From the NCBI RefSeq assembly GCF_013031405.1, contig NZ_WPZY01000010.1, forward strand, positions 1 through 64,000: a stretch of 64,000 bases of DNA. Direction: 5' to 3'. Positions 24,571 through 33,164 of the stretch are shown in pieces. The stretch comes from Ruegeria sp. HKCCD8929 (GTDB lineage Bacteria > Pseudomonadota > Alphaproteobacteria > Rhodobacterales > Rhodobacteraceae). The translations under genes and the position numbers were made by a program. The notes beneath the pieces were generated by a model. That model saw only the letters and a list, made by a program, of their open reading frames with translations. It did no database searches and had not been told where the DNA came from. The first letter of the stretch is position 1; each line of letters begins with the position of its first letter.

Positions 24571-24900
24571 CTACTCAAGCCCGCTCTCGCCCAACAGGTG
24601 CCGTCCCTGCCGGTCCTCGACCTCGATCACCCAGAGGTCGGGGTCAAAGCCGCGCTGGCGCTGGATGGCTGCGTCCACGTCCGCCTCGGGGCCGCTGGAA
24701 AGTTCGATCCATTTCCGCTCACCGCTCATCAGGTCGAAACTGCGCTGGAAAGCGACCGCCTGTCCGTCCAGCGTGTTGAGCTTGACCAGCACCGCGCCCG
24801 CCGTGTCGTCGCCATGGGCCACGACAAAGGCCGGGATTTCCTGAAACCGCAGCCGGGCCAGGTAGGCCTGCACCCAGAAATCGGCGGTCAGCCGGGTCAT
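24571..24900 (-). CDS. DUF1491 family protein
   Basis: A 109-residue cytosolic protein, recognised by LTADFWVQAYLARLRFQEIPAFVVAHGDDTAGAVLVKLNTLDG and the closing DPDLWVIEVEDRQGRHLL. DUF1491 proteins are conserved in alphaproteobacteria next to era and recO; no biochemical role is known. The ATG overlaps the era stop codon as ATGA, so the two are translated together. Conservation of this coupling suggests a link with ribosome assembly or RNA metabolism, which is inference only. Confidence 0.88.
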   Translation of the reverse strand: MTRLTADFWVQAYLARLRFQEIPAFVVAHGDDTAGAVLVKLNTLDGQAVAFQRSFDLMSGERKWIELSSGPEADVDAAIQRQRGFDPDLWVIEVEDRQGRHLLGESGLE

Positions 24901-25805
24901 GCGTTTCCGTCTTTGAAGTCGAGCCCCATTTCGGAATAACGCTCGGATTCCTCCAGCCAGTTGGGCCGCACCTTGACCTGCAGGAACAGGTGCACCTTGC
25001 GGTCCAGAAATTCCTCAAGCTCGGCGCGGGCGGCCTGGCTGACCGCCTTGATGGTCTCGCCGCGCTTGCCCAGCACGATGCCCTTGTGCCCGTCGCGCAC
25101 CACATAGATCACCTGATCGACCCGGGCCGAGCCGTCCTTGCGCTCTTGCCAGCTCTCGGTTTCGACGGTCATTTGATAGGGCAGTTCCTGATGCAGGCGC
25201 AGGGTCAGCTTTTCGCGAGTCATCTCGGCCGCGATCATGCGCATGGGCAAATCGGCGATCTGATCCTCGGGGTAGAGCCACGGGCCCTCGGGAAGCTGGC
25301 CCGCGAGCCATGTGCGCAGGTCGTCGGCACCGTGGCCGCGCTCGGCCGAGATCATGAAGGTCTCGGCAAAGTCGTAGCGGTCGTTCAGCTCTTTGGTCAG
25401 ACCCAGCAGCGCCTCGGACTGCACCTTGTCGATCTTGTTGATGGCCAGCGCGACGGTGCGGCCCTGCCCGATCTCGTCCAGCCCTTCGAGGATGCGTTCG
25501 ACGCCTTCGGTGATGCCGCGATGGGCCTCGACCATCAGCACGACGATATCGGCATCCGCCGCCCCGCCCCAGGCCGCCGCCACCATGGCGCGGTCCAGCC
25601 GGCGGCGCGGTTTGAAAAGGCCCGGCGTGTCGACAAAGACCAGCTGCGCGTCGCCCTCCATCGCCACGCCGCGAATGCGGGCGCGGGTGGTCTGCACCTT
25701 GTGCGTCACGATCGAGACCTTGGCCCCGACCATGCGGTTCAGCAGGGTCGATTTGCCCGCATTGGGCTCTCCGATCAGAGCGATGAATCCGGCGCGTGTG
25801 GTCAT
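24897..25805 (-). CDS. era: GTPase Era
   Basis: A 302-residue ribosome-assembly GTPase that binds the 3' end of 16S rRNA. G1 is GEPNAGKST, G2 lies in THKVQTTRARIRG, G3 is DTPG, and G4 is NKID. The C-terminal KH domain has ERDGHKGIVLGKRGETIKAVSQAAR-like sequence. The start at 25805 is chosen because MTTRAGFIALIGEP is family-like; the open frame runs to 25871. It is usually preceded by rnc on the same strand. Here a divergent multicopper oxidase gene intervenes, so era and DUF1491 must have their own promoter. Confidence 0.95.
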   Translation of the reverse strand: MTTRAGFIALIGEPNAGKSTLLNRMVGAKVSIVTHKVQTTRARIRGVAMEGDAQLVFVDTPGLFKPRRRLDRAMVAAAWGGAADADIVVLMVEAHRGITEGVERILEGLDEIGQGRTVALAINKIDKVQSEALLGLTKELNDRYDFAETFMISAERGHGADDLRTWLAGQLPEGPWLYPEDQIADLPMRMIAAEMTREKLTLRLHQELPYQMTVETESWQERKDGSARVDQVIYVVRDGHKGIVLGKRGETIKAVSQAARAELEEFLDRKVHLFLQVKVRPNWLEESERYSEMGLDFKDGNA

Positions 25806-25982
25806 CTTGTTCAGGTCCTGTTTGCAGATGCAGTCCCCTACAGGAGTTTGCCCGCGCCGACCAGAGGGCAATTGCGGCGATCCGGCGCGTTGCGCCCCGG
25901 TGCCCGGTCATGGCATCCGGGCCCCGGGCGCACCCAGCTTGTCCGCCAGGCCTCCCAACTTTTCAACAGCAAGAGGCACATC

Positions 25983-27365
25983 ATGAAACGTCGCGATTTT
26001 CTGCTGGGCTGCGGAGCGTCCGCCGGCGCGCTTGGGCTGGCCGGTCTGACGCGGGCGCAGTCCGGGGCTGCGCAGGAGCTGGTCATCCAGCCCGCCAGTT
26101 TCACCTTCCGGGACCGTCCGACCGAGGGGATGGTCAGCCTGAGCCCCGATGCGCCGCCACCGGTTCTCTATGGCCGTCAGGGCGAGGCGATGCGGCTGCG
26201 CGTGCGCAATACGATGCCGGATTACACCGCGATGCATTGGCACGGGATGCGCATCGACAACGCCATGGACGGGGTGCCCTACCTGACCCAGATGCCCATC
26301 GCCGAGGGCGAGACGTTCGAGTATGAATTCACCCCGCCCGACGCGGGCACCTACTGGTACCACCCGCATTGCATGACCATGGCGCAGATGGCGCATGGTC
26401 TAACCGGGGTGATGGTGATTGCCGAGGCCGAGGACCCCGGGTTCGACAGCGAACAGGTGATCAACCTGCGCGATTTCCGGCTGGACGAGGAGGGCACGTT
26501 CCTTCCCGCCTTCACCGCGCGCGGGGCGGCGCGCGGCGGAACGTTCGGGAATGTGCTGACCGCCAACTGGCTGGACGCACCGGGCTATGATCACGCCGCC
26601 GGAGGGCTGGTGCGCCTGCGGGTGGTCAACAGCGATACGACCCGGATCTACAAGCTGCATCTGGGCGGGGCAGAGGCGCGGATCATCGCCTGGGACGGTC
26701 ATCCGGTCGAGGTCGAGCTGCCGATGCCCGGCAAGGATGAGCCTCTACTAGTGGGCCCCGGCCAGCGCGTCGATTTCGCGGTGGCGACGCCGGGTGCAGA
26801 GGGGCAGAGCGTCGAACTGCTGGCCGAACTTCCGGGCCGCGGATCGCGCGTCATGGCCCGTCTGCGCGCCACCGACCAGAGCCTTGGCCGCGACCTGCGC
26901 GAGCTGAAGCCGCTGACCACCAATCCGGTGGCCCGGCCCGATCTGACCAATGCCGAGGTGCATGATTTCGTCTTTGGCTGGACGCCCGAGGGCGGGCCGC
27001 CAAATGATGGGTTCTGCGGTTCGATGGGATACAGTTTCTGGTCGATCAACCGCACACCCTGGGCCGGAGACGCGGCGGATAATGTGGGGCCGCTGGCCAC
27101 GCTGGAGCGGGGCAAAAGCTATGTCCTGCGCCTGCGCAACGAATCTCCCAACCTGCACCCGATCCACCTGCACGGGCTGGCCTTTGTGCCGATCCGGTCG
27201 AACCTGCGCAAGCTGCCGCCGCTGTTGACGGACACCATGTTGCTGCTCAAGGACGAGGTGGCCGAGATCGCACTGGTTGCGGACAATCCGGGCGACTGGG
27301 CCTTCCACTGCCACGTGATCGAGCATCAGAAAACCGGGCTGACCGGCTATATTCACGTGACCTGA
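25983..27365 (+). CDS. Tat-exported multicopper oxidase (laccase-like)
   Basis: A 460-residue periplasmic oxidase. A twin-arginine signal (MKRRDFLLG) precedes a hydrophobic stretch. Copper motifs are HWHG (85-88), WYHPHC (125-130), HPIHLHG and HCHVIEH (442-448); Cys443 binds the type 1 copper. The axial position (Cys+10) is Leu453 rather than Met, as in higher-potential laccases. Three cupredoxin domains are implied by length. It could oxidise phenols or Cu(I)/Mn(II); the substrate is unknown, and no methionine-rich CueO insert was seen. It lies on the plus strand between rnc and era, and a triple-palindrome module follows. Confidence 0.93.
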   Translation: MKRRDFLLGCGASAGALGLAGLTRAQSGAAQELVIQPASFTFRDRPTEGMVSLSPDAPPPVLYGRQGEAMRLRVRNTMPDYTAMHWHGMRIDNAMDGVPYLTQMPIAEGETFEYEFTPPDAGTYWYHPHCMTMAQMAHGLTGVMVIAEAEDPGFDSEQVINLRDFRLDEEGTFLPAFTARGAARGGTFGNVLTANWLDAPGYDHAAGGLVRLRVVNSDTTRIYKLHLGGAEARIIAWDGHPVEVELPMPGKDEPLLVGPGQRVDFAVATPGAEGQSVELLAELPGRGSRVMARLRATDQSLGRDLRELKPLTTNPVARPDLTNAEVHDFVFGWTPEGGPPNDGFCGSMGYSFWSINRTPWAGDAADNVGPLATLERGKSYVLRLRNESPNLHPIHLHGLAFVPIRSNLRKLPPLLTDTMLLLKDEVAEIALVADNPGDWAFHCHVIEHQKTGLTGYIHVT

Positions 27366-27381
27366 TCAGGTCACTGCGAAC

Positions 27382-27442
27382 AAGGCGTTTGCAAACGCCT
27401 TGCAAGCGGTTTGAAACCGCTTAAGCCGCTTTCAAGCGGCTT
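27382..27442. repeat. Triple-palindrome module, copy 1
   Basis: Three consecutive palindromes: AAGGCGTTTGCAAACGCCTT (27382-27401), AAGCGGTTTGAAACCGCTT (27404-27422) and AAGCCGCTTTCAAGCGGCTT (27423-27442). A closely similar module is at 50021-50085. Both sit between convergent genes. Either strand would form three hairpins, so it may be a bidirectional terminator, a DNA-binding array or a dispersed repeat. Confidence 0.85.
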
Positions 27443-27457
27443 GGCCCGGTTCGAATG

Positions 27458-28135
27458 TCAGGACAGTTGGGACAGCAGCGCCTTGGCGGCGGCCTGTTCG
27501 GCCTGCCGCTTGGATCCGGCGGTGGCCTGCGCCTCGACCCCGTCCTGCAGCCGCGCCGCGATGGTGAAAACCGGCGCGTGGTCGGGACCGCTGCGCGATA
27601 CCTCGACATAAGAGGGCGGCTTCTGCCCGCGCGCCTGCGCCCATTCCTGCAGCGCGGTCTTGGGGTCGCGGGCGTCGGTTTCGACCTTGAGGATACGGTC
27701 CCCCCAGAGCCGCAGGATCATGTACCGCGCCGCCTCGAATCCGGCGTCGCGGTAGACGGCGGCGATCACCGCCTCCATCGCGTCGCCCAGCAGCGCCTGC
27801 TTGCGCCGCCCGCCCGACATCATCTCGGACCGGCCCAGCTTGAGCACCGCGCCCAAATCGATCTGGCGGGCCACATCAGCGCAGGTCTCCTTGCGCACCA
27901 GCGCGTTGAAACGCGGCGCCAGCTGGCCCTCGGTGGCTTTCTTGTCATGCTCCAGAAGCGCCGTGGCCATCACCAGCCCCAGCACCCGGTCGCCCAGAAA
28001 CTCCAGCCGCTGGTTGTCGGGCCGGGTGGCCGAGGAAACCGAGCCGTGGGTGAGCGCGCGGATCAGCAGTTCGGGGCGCGCGAACTCGTACCCGATTCGC
28101 TGCTGAAACGCCTTTATCTCGGTCGAGAGCTTCAC
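27458..28135 (-). CDS. rnc: Ribonuclease III
   Basis: A 225-residue double-strand-specific endoribonuclease that processes rRNA precursors. The catalytic signature is [12 protein letters not shown], with the second acidic cluster [16 protein letters not shown]-terminal dsRNA-binding domain ([20 protein letters not shown], then [15 protein letters not shown]) follows. The GTG at 28135 overlaps the lepB stop as GTGA, which decides the start; an upstream in-frame ATG at 28168 lies inside lepB. It is coupled to lepB, as is usual. The normal next gene, era, is displaced by the multicopper oxidase. Confidence 0.95.
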   Translation of the reverse strand: MKLSTEIKAFQQRIGYEFARPELLIRALTHGSVSSATRPDNQRLEFLGDRVLGLVMATALLEHDKKATEGQLAPRFNALVRKETCADVARQIDLGAVLKLGRSEMMSGGRRKQALLGDAMEAVIAAVYRDAGFEAARYMILRLWGDRILKVETDARDPKTALQEWAQARGQKPPSYVEVSRSGPDHAPVFTIAARLQDGVEAQATAGSKRQAEQAAAKALLSQLS

Positions 28136-28968
28136 TCGACCCCCTTGAAGAAGCGATCGCCGCGCCATGTCCAGAAGAAGAACATCGACCGGCCCGCGGA
28201 CGAGAACATGATGCGGTCGGCGCGGCCGATCAGGTTCTCGTAAGGCACGAACCCGACCCCGCCCGCAGGCTGCGGCAGGCGGCTGTCGGCAGAGTTATCG
28301 CGGTTGTCACCCATGAAGAAATAATGCCCCTCGGGCACCACGTAGATGCCGGTGTGATCCGAGGACTGGTTGCCGATATTCAGGATTTCGTGCGAGACGC
28401 CGTTGGGCAGCGTCTCGATCTGGCGCGATTTCTGGCAGACACCGCCGGTGCCGACCGGCCCGTTTTCGCAGCGCGGGCGCAGGCGCTGCGGGCCCTGCGG
28501 AGCGGCGATCTCTTCAAAGACGCCGTCATCCTGCAATTCGACCGCCTGGCCGTCGATCTGCAGCACCCCGTCCTTGACCTGGATCTTGTCGCCCGGCAGA
28601 CCGATCAGCCGCTTGATATAGTCGCGTCCGGTGACCGGGTGGCGAAAGACCACCACGTCACCGCGTTCGGGCTCGCCACCCAGAACGCGGGTGTTGTCGC
28701 CCTTCATCCAGCCGCAGACATCCTCGGCATCGATATTGAGACCGAAGCTAGGGATGATCAGGCTGGGACAGGAGGCGTAGGAATAGCCATAGGCCATCTT
28801 ATTGACGAACAGGAAATCCCCGATCAGCAGGGTCTGTTTCATCGACCCGGACGGGATCCAGAAGGGCTGAAAGAACAGCGTGCGGAAAACGCCCGCGATC
28901 AGCAGGGCATAGAAGACGGTCTTGATCGTCTCCCAGACGGCGTTTCCGGTTTTGGCTTGCTCGGCCAT
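28132..28968 (-). CDS. lepB: Signal peptidase I
   Basis: A 278-residue inner-membrane Ser-Lys protease that removes signal peptides of exported proteins. One N-terminal membrane helix (about 15-33), catalytic Ser42 in [10 protein letters not shown], catalytic Lys119 in [13 protein letters not shown] and the [11 protein letters not shown] box are all present. A cysteine-containing insertion ([16 protein letters not shown]) lies between boxes C and D and is common in alphaproteobacteria. It is coupled to rnc downstream (GTGA) and preceded by acpS with about 75 bases between. Confidence 0.96.
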   Translation of the reverse strand: MAEQAKTGNAVWETIKTVFYALLIAGVFRTLFFQPFWIPSGSMKQTLLIGDFLFVNKMAYGYSYASCPSLIIPSFGLNIDAEDVCGWMKGDNTRVLGGEPERGDVVVFRHPVTGRDYIKRLIGLPGDKIQVKDGVLQIDGQAVELQDDGVFEEIAAPQGPQRLRPRCENGPVGTGGVCQKSRQIETLPNGVSHEILNIGNQSSDHTGIYVVPEGHYFFMGDNRDNSADSRLPQPAGGVGFVPYENLIGRADRIMFSSAGRSMFFFWTWRGDRFFKGVE

Positions 28969-29042
28969 GCAGGTCTCCAGTCCTCGGTCGGGTTTGGGTC
29001 AGGTTGCGTGCTACATGCGGGGCGGGTTGGGGCGAGTCAAGG

Positions 29043-29456
29043 TCACGCGGCGCCTTCGTGAACCGGCCGCGCCTCGATCACCACGAAGGCCTGCGCCCAG
29101 GGGTGATCGTCGGTCAGGGTGACGTGGATGATCGCCTCATGCCCTTCGGGCGTCATCTCGGCCAGACGCTCGGCGGCCCAGCCGGTGACATGCATGACGG
29201 GCTGGCCGGTGCGCAGGTTGGAGACCGCCATATCCTTCCACGCGATGCCCATGCGCAGCCCGGTGCCCAGCGCCTTGGAACACGCCTCTTTTGCCGCCCA
29301 GCGCTTGGCATAGGTGCCCGCCGTGTCGGCGCGGCGCTCGGCCTTGCGCTGTTCGATGTCGGTGAAGACCCGGTTGCGGAACCGGTTGCCGAAGCGGTCG
29401 AGCGTGCCCTGAATGCGCTCGATATTGGCGAGGTCGGTGCCAATGCCCAAAATCAT
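29043..29456 (-). CDS. acpS: Holo-[acyl-carrier-protein] synthase
   Basis: A 137-residue phosphopantetheinyl transferase that activates acyl carrier protein using Co[16 protein letters not shown] (Asp8 metal ligand) and [15 protein letters not shown] are the family's two signatures. The start at 29456 gives the standard N-terminus and has a G-rich ribosome site; upstream in-frame codons are not conserved. Being upstream of lepB-rnc is its usual place in this group. Confidence 0.95.
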   Translation of the reverse strand: MILGIGTDLANIERIQGTLDRFGNRFRNRVFTDIEQRKAERRADTAGTYAKRWAAKEACSKALGTGLRMGIAWKDMAVSNLRTGQPVMHVTGWAAERLAEMTPEGHEAIIHVTLTDDHPWAQAFVVIEARPVHEGAA

Positions 29457-29565
29457 GCGGCCCCCATTGGAATCTGTGCGCACAATCAACGCGAAACCGC
29501 CCGGCATGGCAAGGCGATGCCGGTGGGACGGGCCGTTTCAACCAGAGACCCGCCGCCGGGCTATG

Positions 29566-30393
29566 TCAGTTGGCGATCCCCGCGCTGGTGAGGTAGCTGG
29601 CCATGCCCTGGATGTTCTGCGCCCGCCAGGCACCGTATTGGCCCCAGTCCTTGTAGGCATCGAGCGTGAGTTCCGCCTGAAGCTCCTCAACCGACTTTCC
29701 GGCATTGAGCCCTTCGAGAACCCCGGCCCGCAGCGCCTCGAAATAACCCAGATGATCGGCCAGATCGCCATGAACGCCGATCGGGCCGTGACCGGGGGCA
29801 AAGATCTCGAAATCCAGCGCCATGGCGGCCTTGATCTGCTCCATCCAGTGGTCGAGATTTGCCCCGCGCATGGTGCGGAACGGCATCCTTCTGGGGGCTG
29901 CGACATCGACGATGAAGCCCACGTTTTCGGGGCGCACGACAACGGCCAGCATATCCACGCCATGGCCCGGGCCGAGATAGGTCAGCTCAAGCGTCTTGCC
30001 CCCCAGCTCAAGCGTGTGACTGTCGCCCACGCGCACGTCCGGGGACACCCCGTCGATGGCATCGGGCGCGTTTTCGTGAGCGATGACCTGCGCGCCGTCA
30101 TGGACGCTGCCACCCGAGGCGTGGTCGAGATGGCTGTGCGAATAGATCAGATGGGTGACCGGCTGATCGGTGATCTGGCCCAGGTTTTCGGTGAGCCACG
30201 CGCTCGCCTCGGCATTGATCGGGTCGACGCGGACCGTGCCCTCGGGCGTGGCCACGATCAGGGATTGGTGGAAGTTGTTGCGGAACAGGTAGACGTCGCC
30301 CTTGACCGGGATCAGCTCGCGCTGAGCGTCCTGAGCGATGGCAGCGGTTCCGGCAGCAACAAGAAAAAGGGAAACAAGTATACGTGCAAACAT
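29566..30393 (-). CDS. Secreted MBL-fold metallo-hydrolase
   Basis: A 275-residue protein with a cleavable signal peptide (about residues 1-20, ending AAIAQ). It has the metallo-beta-lactamase fold: HSHLDHASG (two-metal HxHxDH site), GPGHGVDMLAVVV and a late APGHGPIG. The general type includes periplasmic hydrolases near quinoprotein and thiol oxidation systems, but nothing nearby fixes the substrate; it is not a clear beta-lactamase. It stands apart, about 110 bases downstream of the LysE-type gene and across a perfect 10-base palindrome. Confidence 0.88.
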   Translation of the reverse strand: MFARILVSLFLVAAGTAAIAQDAQRELIPVKGDVYLFRNNFHQSLIVATPEGTVRVDPINAEASAWLTENLGQITDQPVTHLIYSHSHLDHASGGSVHDGAQVIAHENAPDAIDGVSPDVRVGDSHTLELGGKTLELTYLGPGHGVDMLAVVVRPENVGFIVDVAAPRRMPFRTMRGANLDHWMEQIKAAMALDFEIFAPGHGPIGVHGDLADHLGYFEALRAGVLEGLNAGKSVEELQAELTLDAYKDWGQYGAWRAQNIQGMASYLTSAGIAN

Positions 30394-30464
30394 CGAAGGT
30401 CCCTCCGGCTGTTGAACAGGGCCGAGGATGGCATCTGGTCCCTGGCGGCGGCAACGCGGAGGCT

Positions 30465-30485
30465 CTCACTTCACCGTGAAGTGAG
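30465..30485. promoter_or_regulatory. CTCACTTCAC palindrome upstream of the MBL gene
   Basis: Perfect 10-base arms CTCACTTCAC/GTGAAGTGAG around one base, 72 bases before the MBL start and just after the LysE-type gene. No T-run on the minus strand, so an operator is as likely as a terminator. Confidence 0.4.
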
Positions 30486-30501
30486 GGGCCGGGGCCTGCG
30501 G

Positions 30502-31122
30502 TTACGACAATCGCGCCGTCAGCAGTGTGAGGGATGCAGCGCCGAACAGAACGCCGAACGCCAGGTCGAACCAGCGCTTTGCGCGGGCATAGGCGCGGGC
30601 GATGGGCGGGGCCGAGAACAGCAGCGCGTATCCGATGAACACCGTTATCGAGACCGAGGTCAGGGCGGCAAAAAGCGACCAGACCGACAGGGCGCCCGCC
30701 GCCGGGGCCAGAGCGATGGCGTAGATCGAGCCCCAGGCGAGGATGGCCTTGGGGTTGGTCAGGTGCAGGGTCAGCCCCTTGGCAAAGAAAGCCCGGCGCG
30801 GGGCGGCGGCCGGGGTGACCGTGCCGCCGACCCAGGCCGAGCGGAGCGACCTGGCCGCGAGATAGAACAGGTACCCGGCGCCGGCGATGCGGACCAGCTC
30901 GAACAGCCAGGCATTGGCCATCATGAGCGCGGAGAAACCCAGCCCGGCAGCGATACCCCACACCGCCGATCCGGCGACCACGCCGGTGGCCAGGGCCACG
31001 CCAGCGCCGCGACCATGGGCCATCGATGTGCTTGAAATGGCCAGCGTCGCGGGGCCGGGGCTGCCTCCGGCCAGCGCCCAGCCCACCAAAATGACGGGCA
31101 GCGGGATGAGCAGGTCGGTCAT
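30502..31122 (-). CDS. LysE/RhtB-family amino-acid exporter
   Basis: A 206-residue inner-membrane exporter with about six helices. ALAGGSPGPATLAISSTSMAHGRGAGVALATGV is the family signature near the N-terminus, and KGLTLHLTNPKAILAWGSIYA the conserved second motif. Members export lysine, threonine, homoserine lactone or other amino acids; the substrate is unknown. The ATG at 31122 is preferred, but a GTG at 31131 is possible. No regulator of the LysG type is adjacent. Confidence 0.88.
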   Translation of the reverse strand: MTDLLIPLPVILVGWALAGGSPGPATLAISSTSMAHGRGAGVALATGVVAGSAVWGIAAGLGFSALMMANAWLFELVRIAGAGYLFYLAARSLRSAWVGGTVTPAAAPRRAFFAKGLTLHLTNPKAILAWGSIYAIALAPAAGALSVWSLFAALTSVSITVFIGYALLFSAPPIARAYARAKRWFDLAFGVLFGAASLTLLTARLS

Positions 31123-31221
31123 GAAGGACACCCGCAGATCGGGCAGATAGCGGTTAGGACCCTTCCCTTGCGCGCGATATCGCAGTGCAATGTTGTACCA
31201 GTACGCTCGTCCATCATTGTC

Positions 31222-31656
31222 CTATCCCCGTCCACGCCGAACTTGCTTGAGCTGCGAGCGGGCGCCTACACCAACTGCCCCGCGACACATCAGTATCGCC
31301 ACGATCAGAACGATGACAAACCCGAACAACCAGAACGCAATCGGAAGCTGCCTCATCTCGGTGAAAAGCTCCGGCGATATGACCAGAAGCACTCCCCCCA
31401 CGATGAAAGACAAGGTCATCCCGACCCACCCCATCAACACGGCGGCCAACCACATTTCCCGCTTGCTGGGCAAATCGCCGAACTCCTTGACGTATCTCTG
31501 CCCCTCGGTCATCGCGGCGGTCATGAAGGGGATAAACCCGACGGCCGAGCTGGACAGGTTGATCCCCAGCAGAAGCTGGACCGCAAGGATCACAATCGGA
31601 ATCGCAACGCTGGTGGCGATGAACACGAAGGAAAACCTGAGTATGCTGGAACCCAC
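31222..31656 (-). CDS. ABZJ_00895 family membrane protein
   Basis: A 144-residue protein with four predicted helices (about 8-30, 35-50, 70-92 and 103-125). SSAVGFIPFMTAAMTEGQRYVKEFGDLPSKREMWLAA is the conserved middle of the ABZJ_00895 family, small four-helix inner-membrane proteins of unknown function found widely in proteobacteria. The C-terminus is Arg/Gly-rich and probably cytoplasmic. Nothing in the context (pdxJ upstream, LysE-type exporter downstream) indicates a role. Confidence 0.75.
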   Translation of the reverse strand: MGSSILRFSFVFIATSVAIPIVILAVQLLLGINLSSSAVGFIPFMTAAMTEGQRYVKEFGDLPSKREMWLAAVLMGWVGMTLSFIVGGVLLVISPELFTEMRQLPIAFWLFGFVIVLIVAILMCRGAVGVGARSQLKQVRRGRG

Positions 31657-31695
31657 GGCATGAACTCCGATTGTCTGGATTGTTGATACCTTGAC

Positions 31696-32442
31696 CTATG
31701 CCCGCGCCGCGTCCATCAGCCGGCGCATCTCGGCAATTGCCGGTGTCAGGCCGCGAAAGATCGCCTCGCCGATCAGGAAGTGGCCGATGTTCAGCTCGCG
31801 CACCTCGGGGAAGGCCGCGACCGGCTGTACGGTGTCATAGGTCAGGCCGTGGCCTGCATGCACCTCGAGCCCCAGCGAATGGGCAAATGTCGACATCTCG
31901 CGCAGGGCCTCAAGCTCGCGGTCGCGCTCTTCGAGGCGGCCTTCGGAATGTGCGTCGCAATAGGCGCCGGTGTGCAACTCGATCACTTCGGCGCCGATGC
32001 GGTGGGCGGCCTCGATCTGTTTCATGTCGGCGGCGATGAAGATGGATACCCGGCATCCGGCCTCGCGCAGGGGAGCGATGAAATGGGCCAGCCGGTTTTC
32101 CTCGCGCGCGACCTCCAGCCCGCCTTCGGTGGTCCGTTCCTCGCGCTTTTCCGGCACGATACAGACCGCGTGCGGCTTGTGGCGCAGGGCGATTTTCTGC
32201 ATCTCATCCGTCGCCGCCATCTCGAAATTCAGCGGCACGGACAACACCTCCATCAACCCGTCGATATCGGCGTCCGAGATGTGGCGGCGGTCTTCGCGCA
32301 GATGCGCGGTGATCCCGTCGGCGCCTGCTTCTTCGGCGATCCTGGCGGCGCGCAGCGGGTCCGGATAGGCCCCGCCCCGGGCATTCCGCACGGTCGCCAC
32401 GTGGTCGATATTCACGCCCAATCGCAGATGGGTATCAGACAT
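31696..32442 (-). CDS. pdxJ: Pyridoxine 5'-phosphate synthase
   Basis: A 248-residue TIM-barrel enzyme that condenses 1-deoxyxylulose 5-phosphate with 3-amino-2-oxopropyl phosphate to give pyridoxine 5'-phosphate, the last ring-forming step of vitamin B6 synthesis. LGVNIDHVATVRNARGG, GADGITAHLREDRRHI, CIVPEKREERTTEGG and VHAGHGLTYDTV are signature segments. Full length. It overlaps the DUF2062 gene by 8 bases, so the two are on one transcript. Confidence 0.97.
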   Translation of the reverse strand: MSDTHLRLGVNIDHVATVRNARGGAYPDPLRAARIAEEAGADGITAHLREDRRHISDADIDGLMEVLSVPLNFEMAATDEMQKIALRHKPHAVCIVPEKREERTTEGGLEVAREENRLAHFIAPLREAGCRVSIFIAADMKQIEAAHRIGAEVIELHTGAYCDAHSEGRLEERDRELEALREMSTFAHSLGLEVHAGHGLTYDTVQPVAAFPEVRELNIGHFLIGEAIFRGLTPAIAEMRRLMDAARA

Positions 32443-33133
32443 CGCTCGAATCCTTTTCCAGTCTTTGCGGCGAGCCTAGAGGTTTTGTTTCGGAAACGGC
32501 AGCCTTGGCCTCGGCCAGGCGTTTGATTTCTTCGAACTTGGCCTTGATCTTGGCGCGGCGGCGCTGCTGGTAGGTGCGGGTCACCGGCAGGCTGAGGTAG
32601 CAGCACACCACGCCCGCGACGATCCCTGGGATGATGCCGCCCACCAGATAAGGAAAGAATACGTCGTCGTAGAAGACGCCCAGCCCATGCCAGTCGGCAT
32701 CGCGCGCGGTGAACAGGGCGATGAAGTTGTCCTTGAGGTCGCCCAGCGCATCGCCGAACTTGCCCATCAGGCCCTGCGTGTCATCCTCGTCAAACTCGGT
32801 TCCCAGCAGGAAATGCCCGGTTTGCAGGCAGACCACGCCGATCGGCACATAGGTGAGCGGGTTGCCGAAAAACGTGCCGCTGAGCGCGGACAGCAAATTG
32901 CCGTTGAAGAGCCGCGCCAGAACCGCGGCGACCACGAAATGCATCCCGTAGAACGGGGTGAACGAGGCAAACACGCCGACGCCGATGCCACGCGCGATCC
33001 GTTCCGGCGAATCCGGCAGGCGGCGCACCCGGTGCTTGACGTAGTGAAAGGCCCGCGTCCAGCCTCCACGCGGATAGATGAAATCCCAGACGATCTGGAC
33101 AGGCGAGCGTCGGTCTCGGCGCTTGAAAACCAC
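32435..33133 (-). CDS. DUF2062 membrane protein
   Basis: A 232-residue inner-membrane protein. The family core is SPERIARGIGVGVFASFTPFYGMHFVVAAVLARLFNGNLLSALSGTFFGNPLT, with glycine-rich membrane helices; a final helix pair near residues 160-190 and a charged, probably coiled-coil tail (KIKAKFEEIKRLAEAKAAV) follow. DUF2062 proteins have no established function. It lies between the RelA/SpoT homologue and pdxJ on the minus strand and overlaps pdxJ, as in other Rhodobacteraceae. Confidence 0.88.
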   Translation of the reverse strand: MVFKRRDRRSPVQIVWDFIYPRGGWTRAFHYVKHRVRRLPDSPERIARGIGVGVFASFTPFYGMHFVVAAVLARLFNGNLLSALSGTFFGNPLTYVPIGVVCLQTGHFLLGTEFDEDDTQGLMGKFGDALGDLKDNFIALFTARDADWHGLGVFYDDVFFPYLVGGIIPGIVAGVVCCYLSLPVTRTYQQRRRAKIKAKFEEIKRLAEAKAAVSETKPLGSPQRLEKDSSDV

Positions 33134-33164
33134 TCCTGATCGTCCTTTCCCTGCCTTCCGGCCT

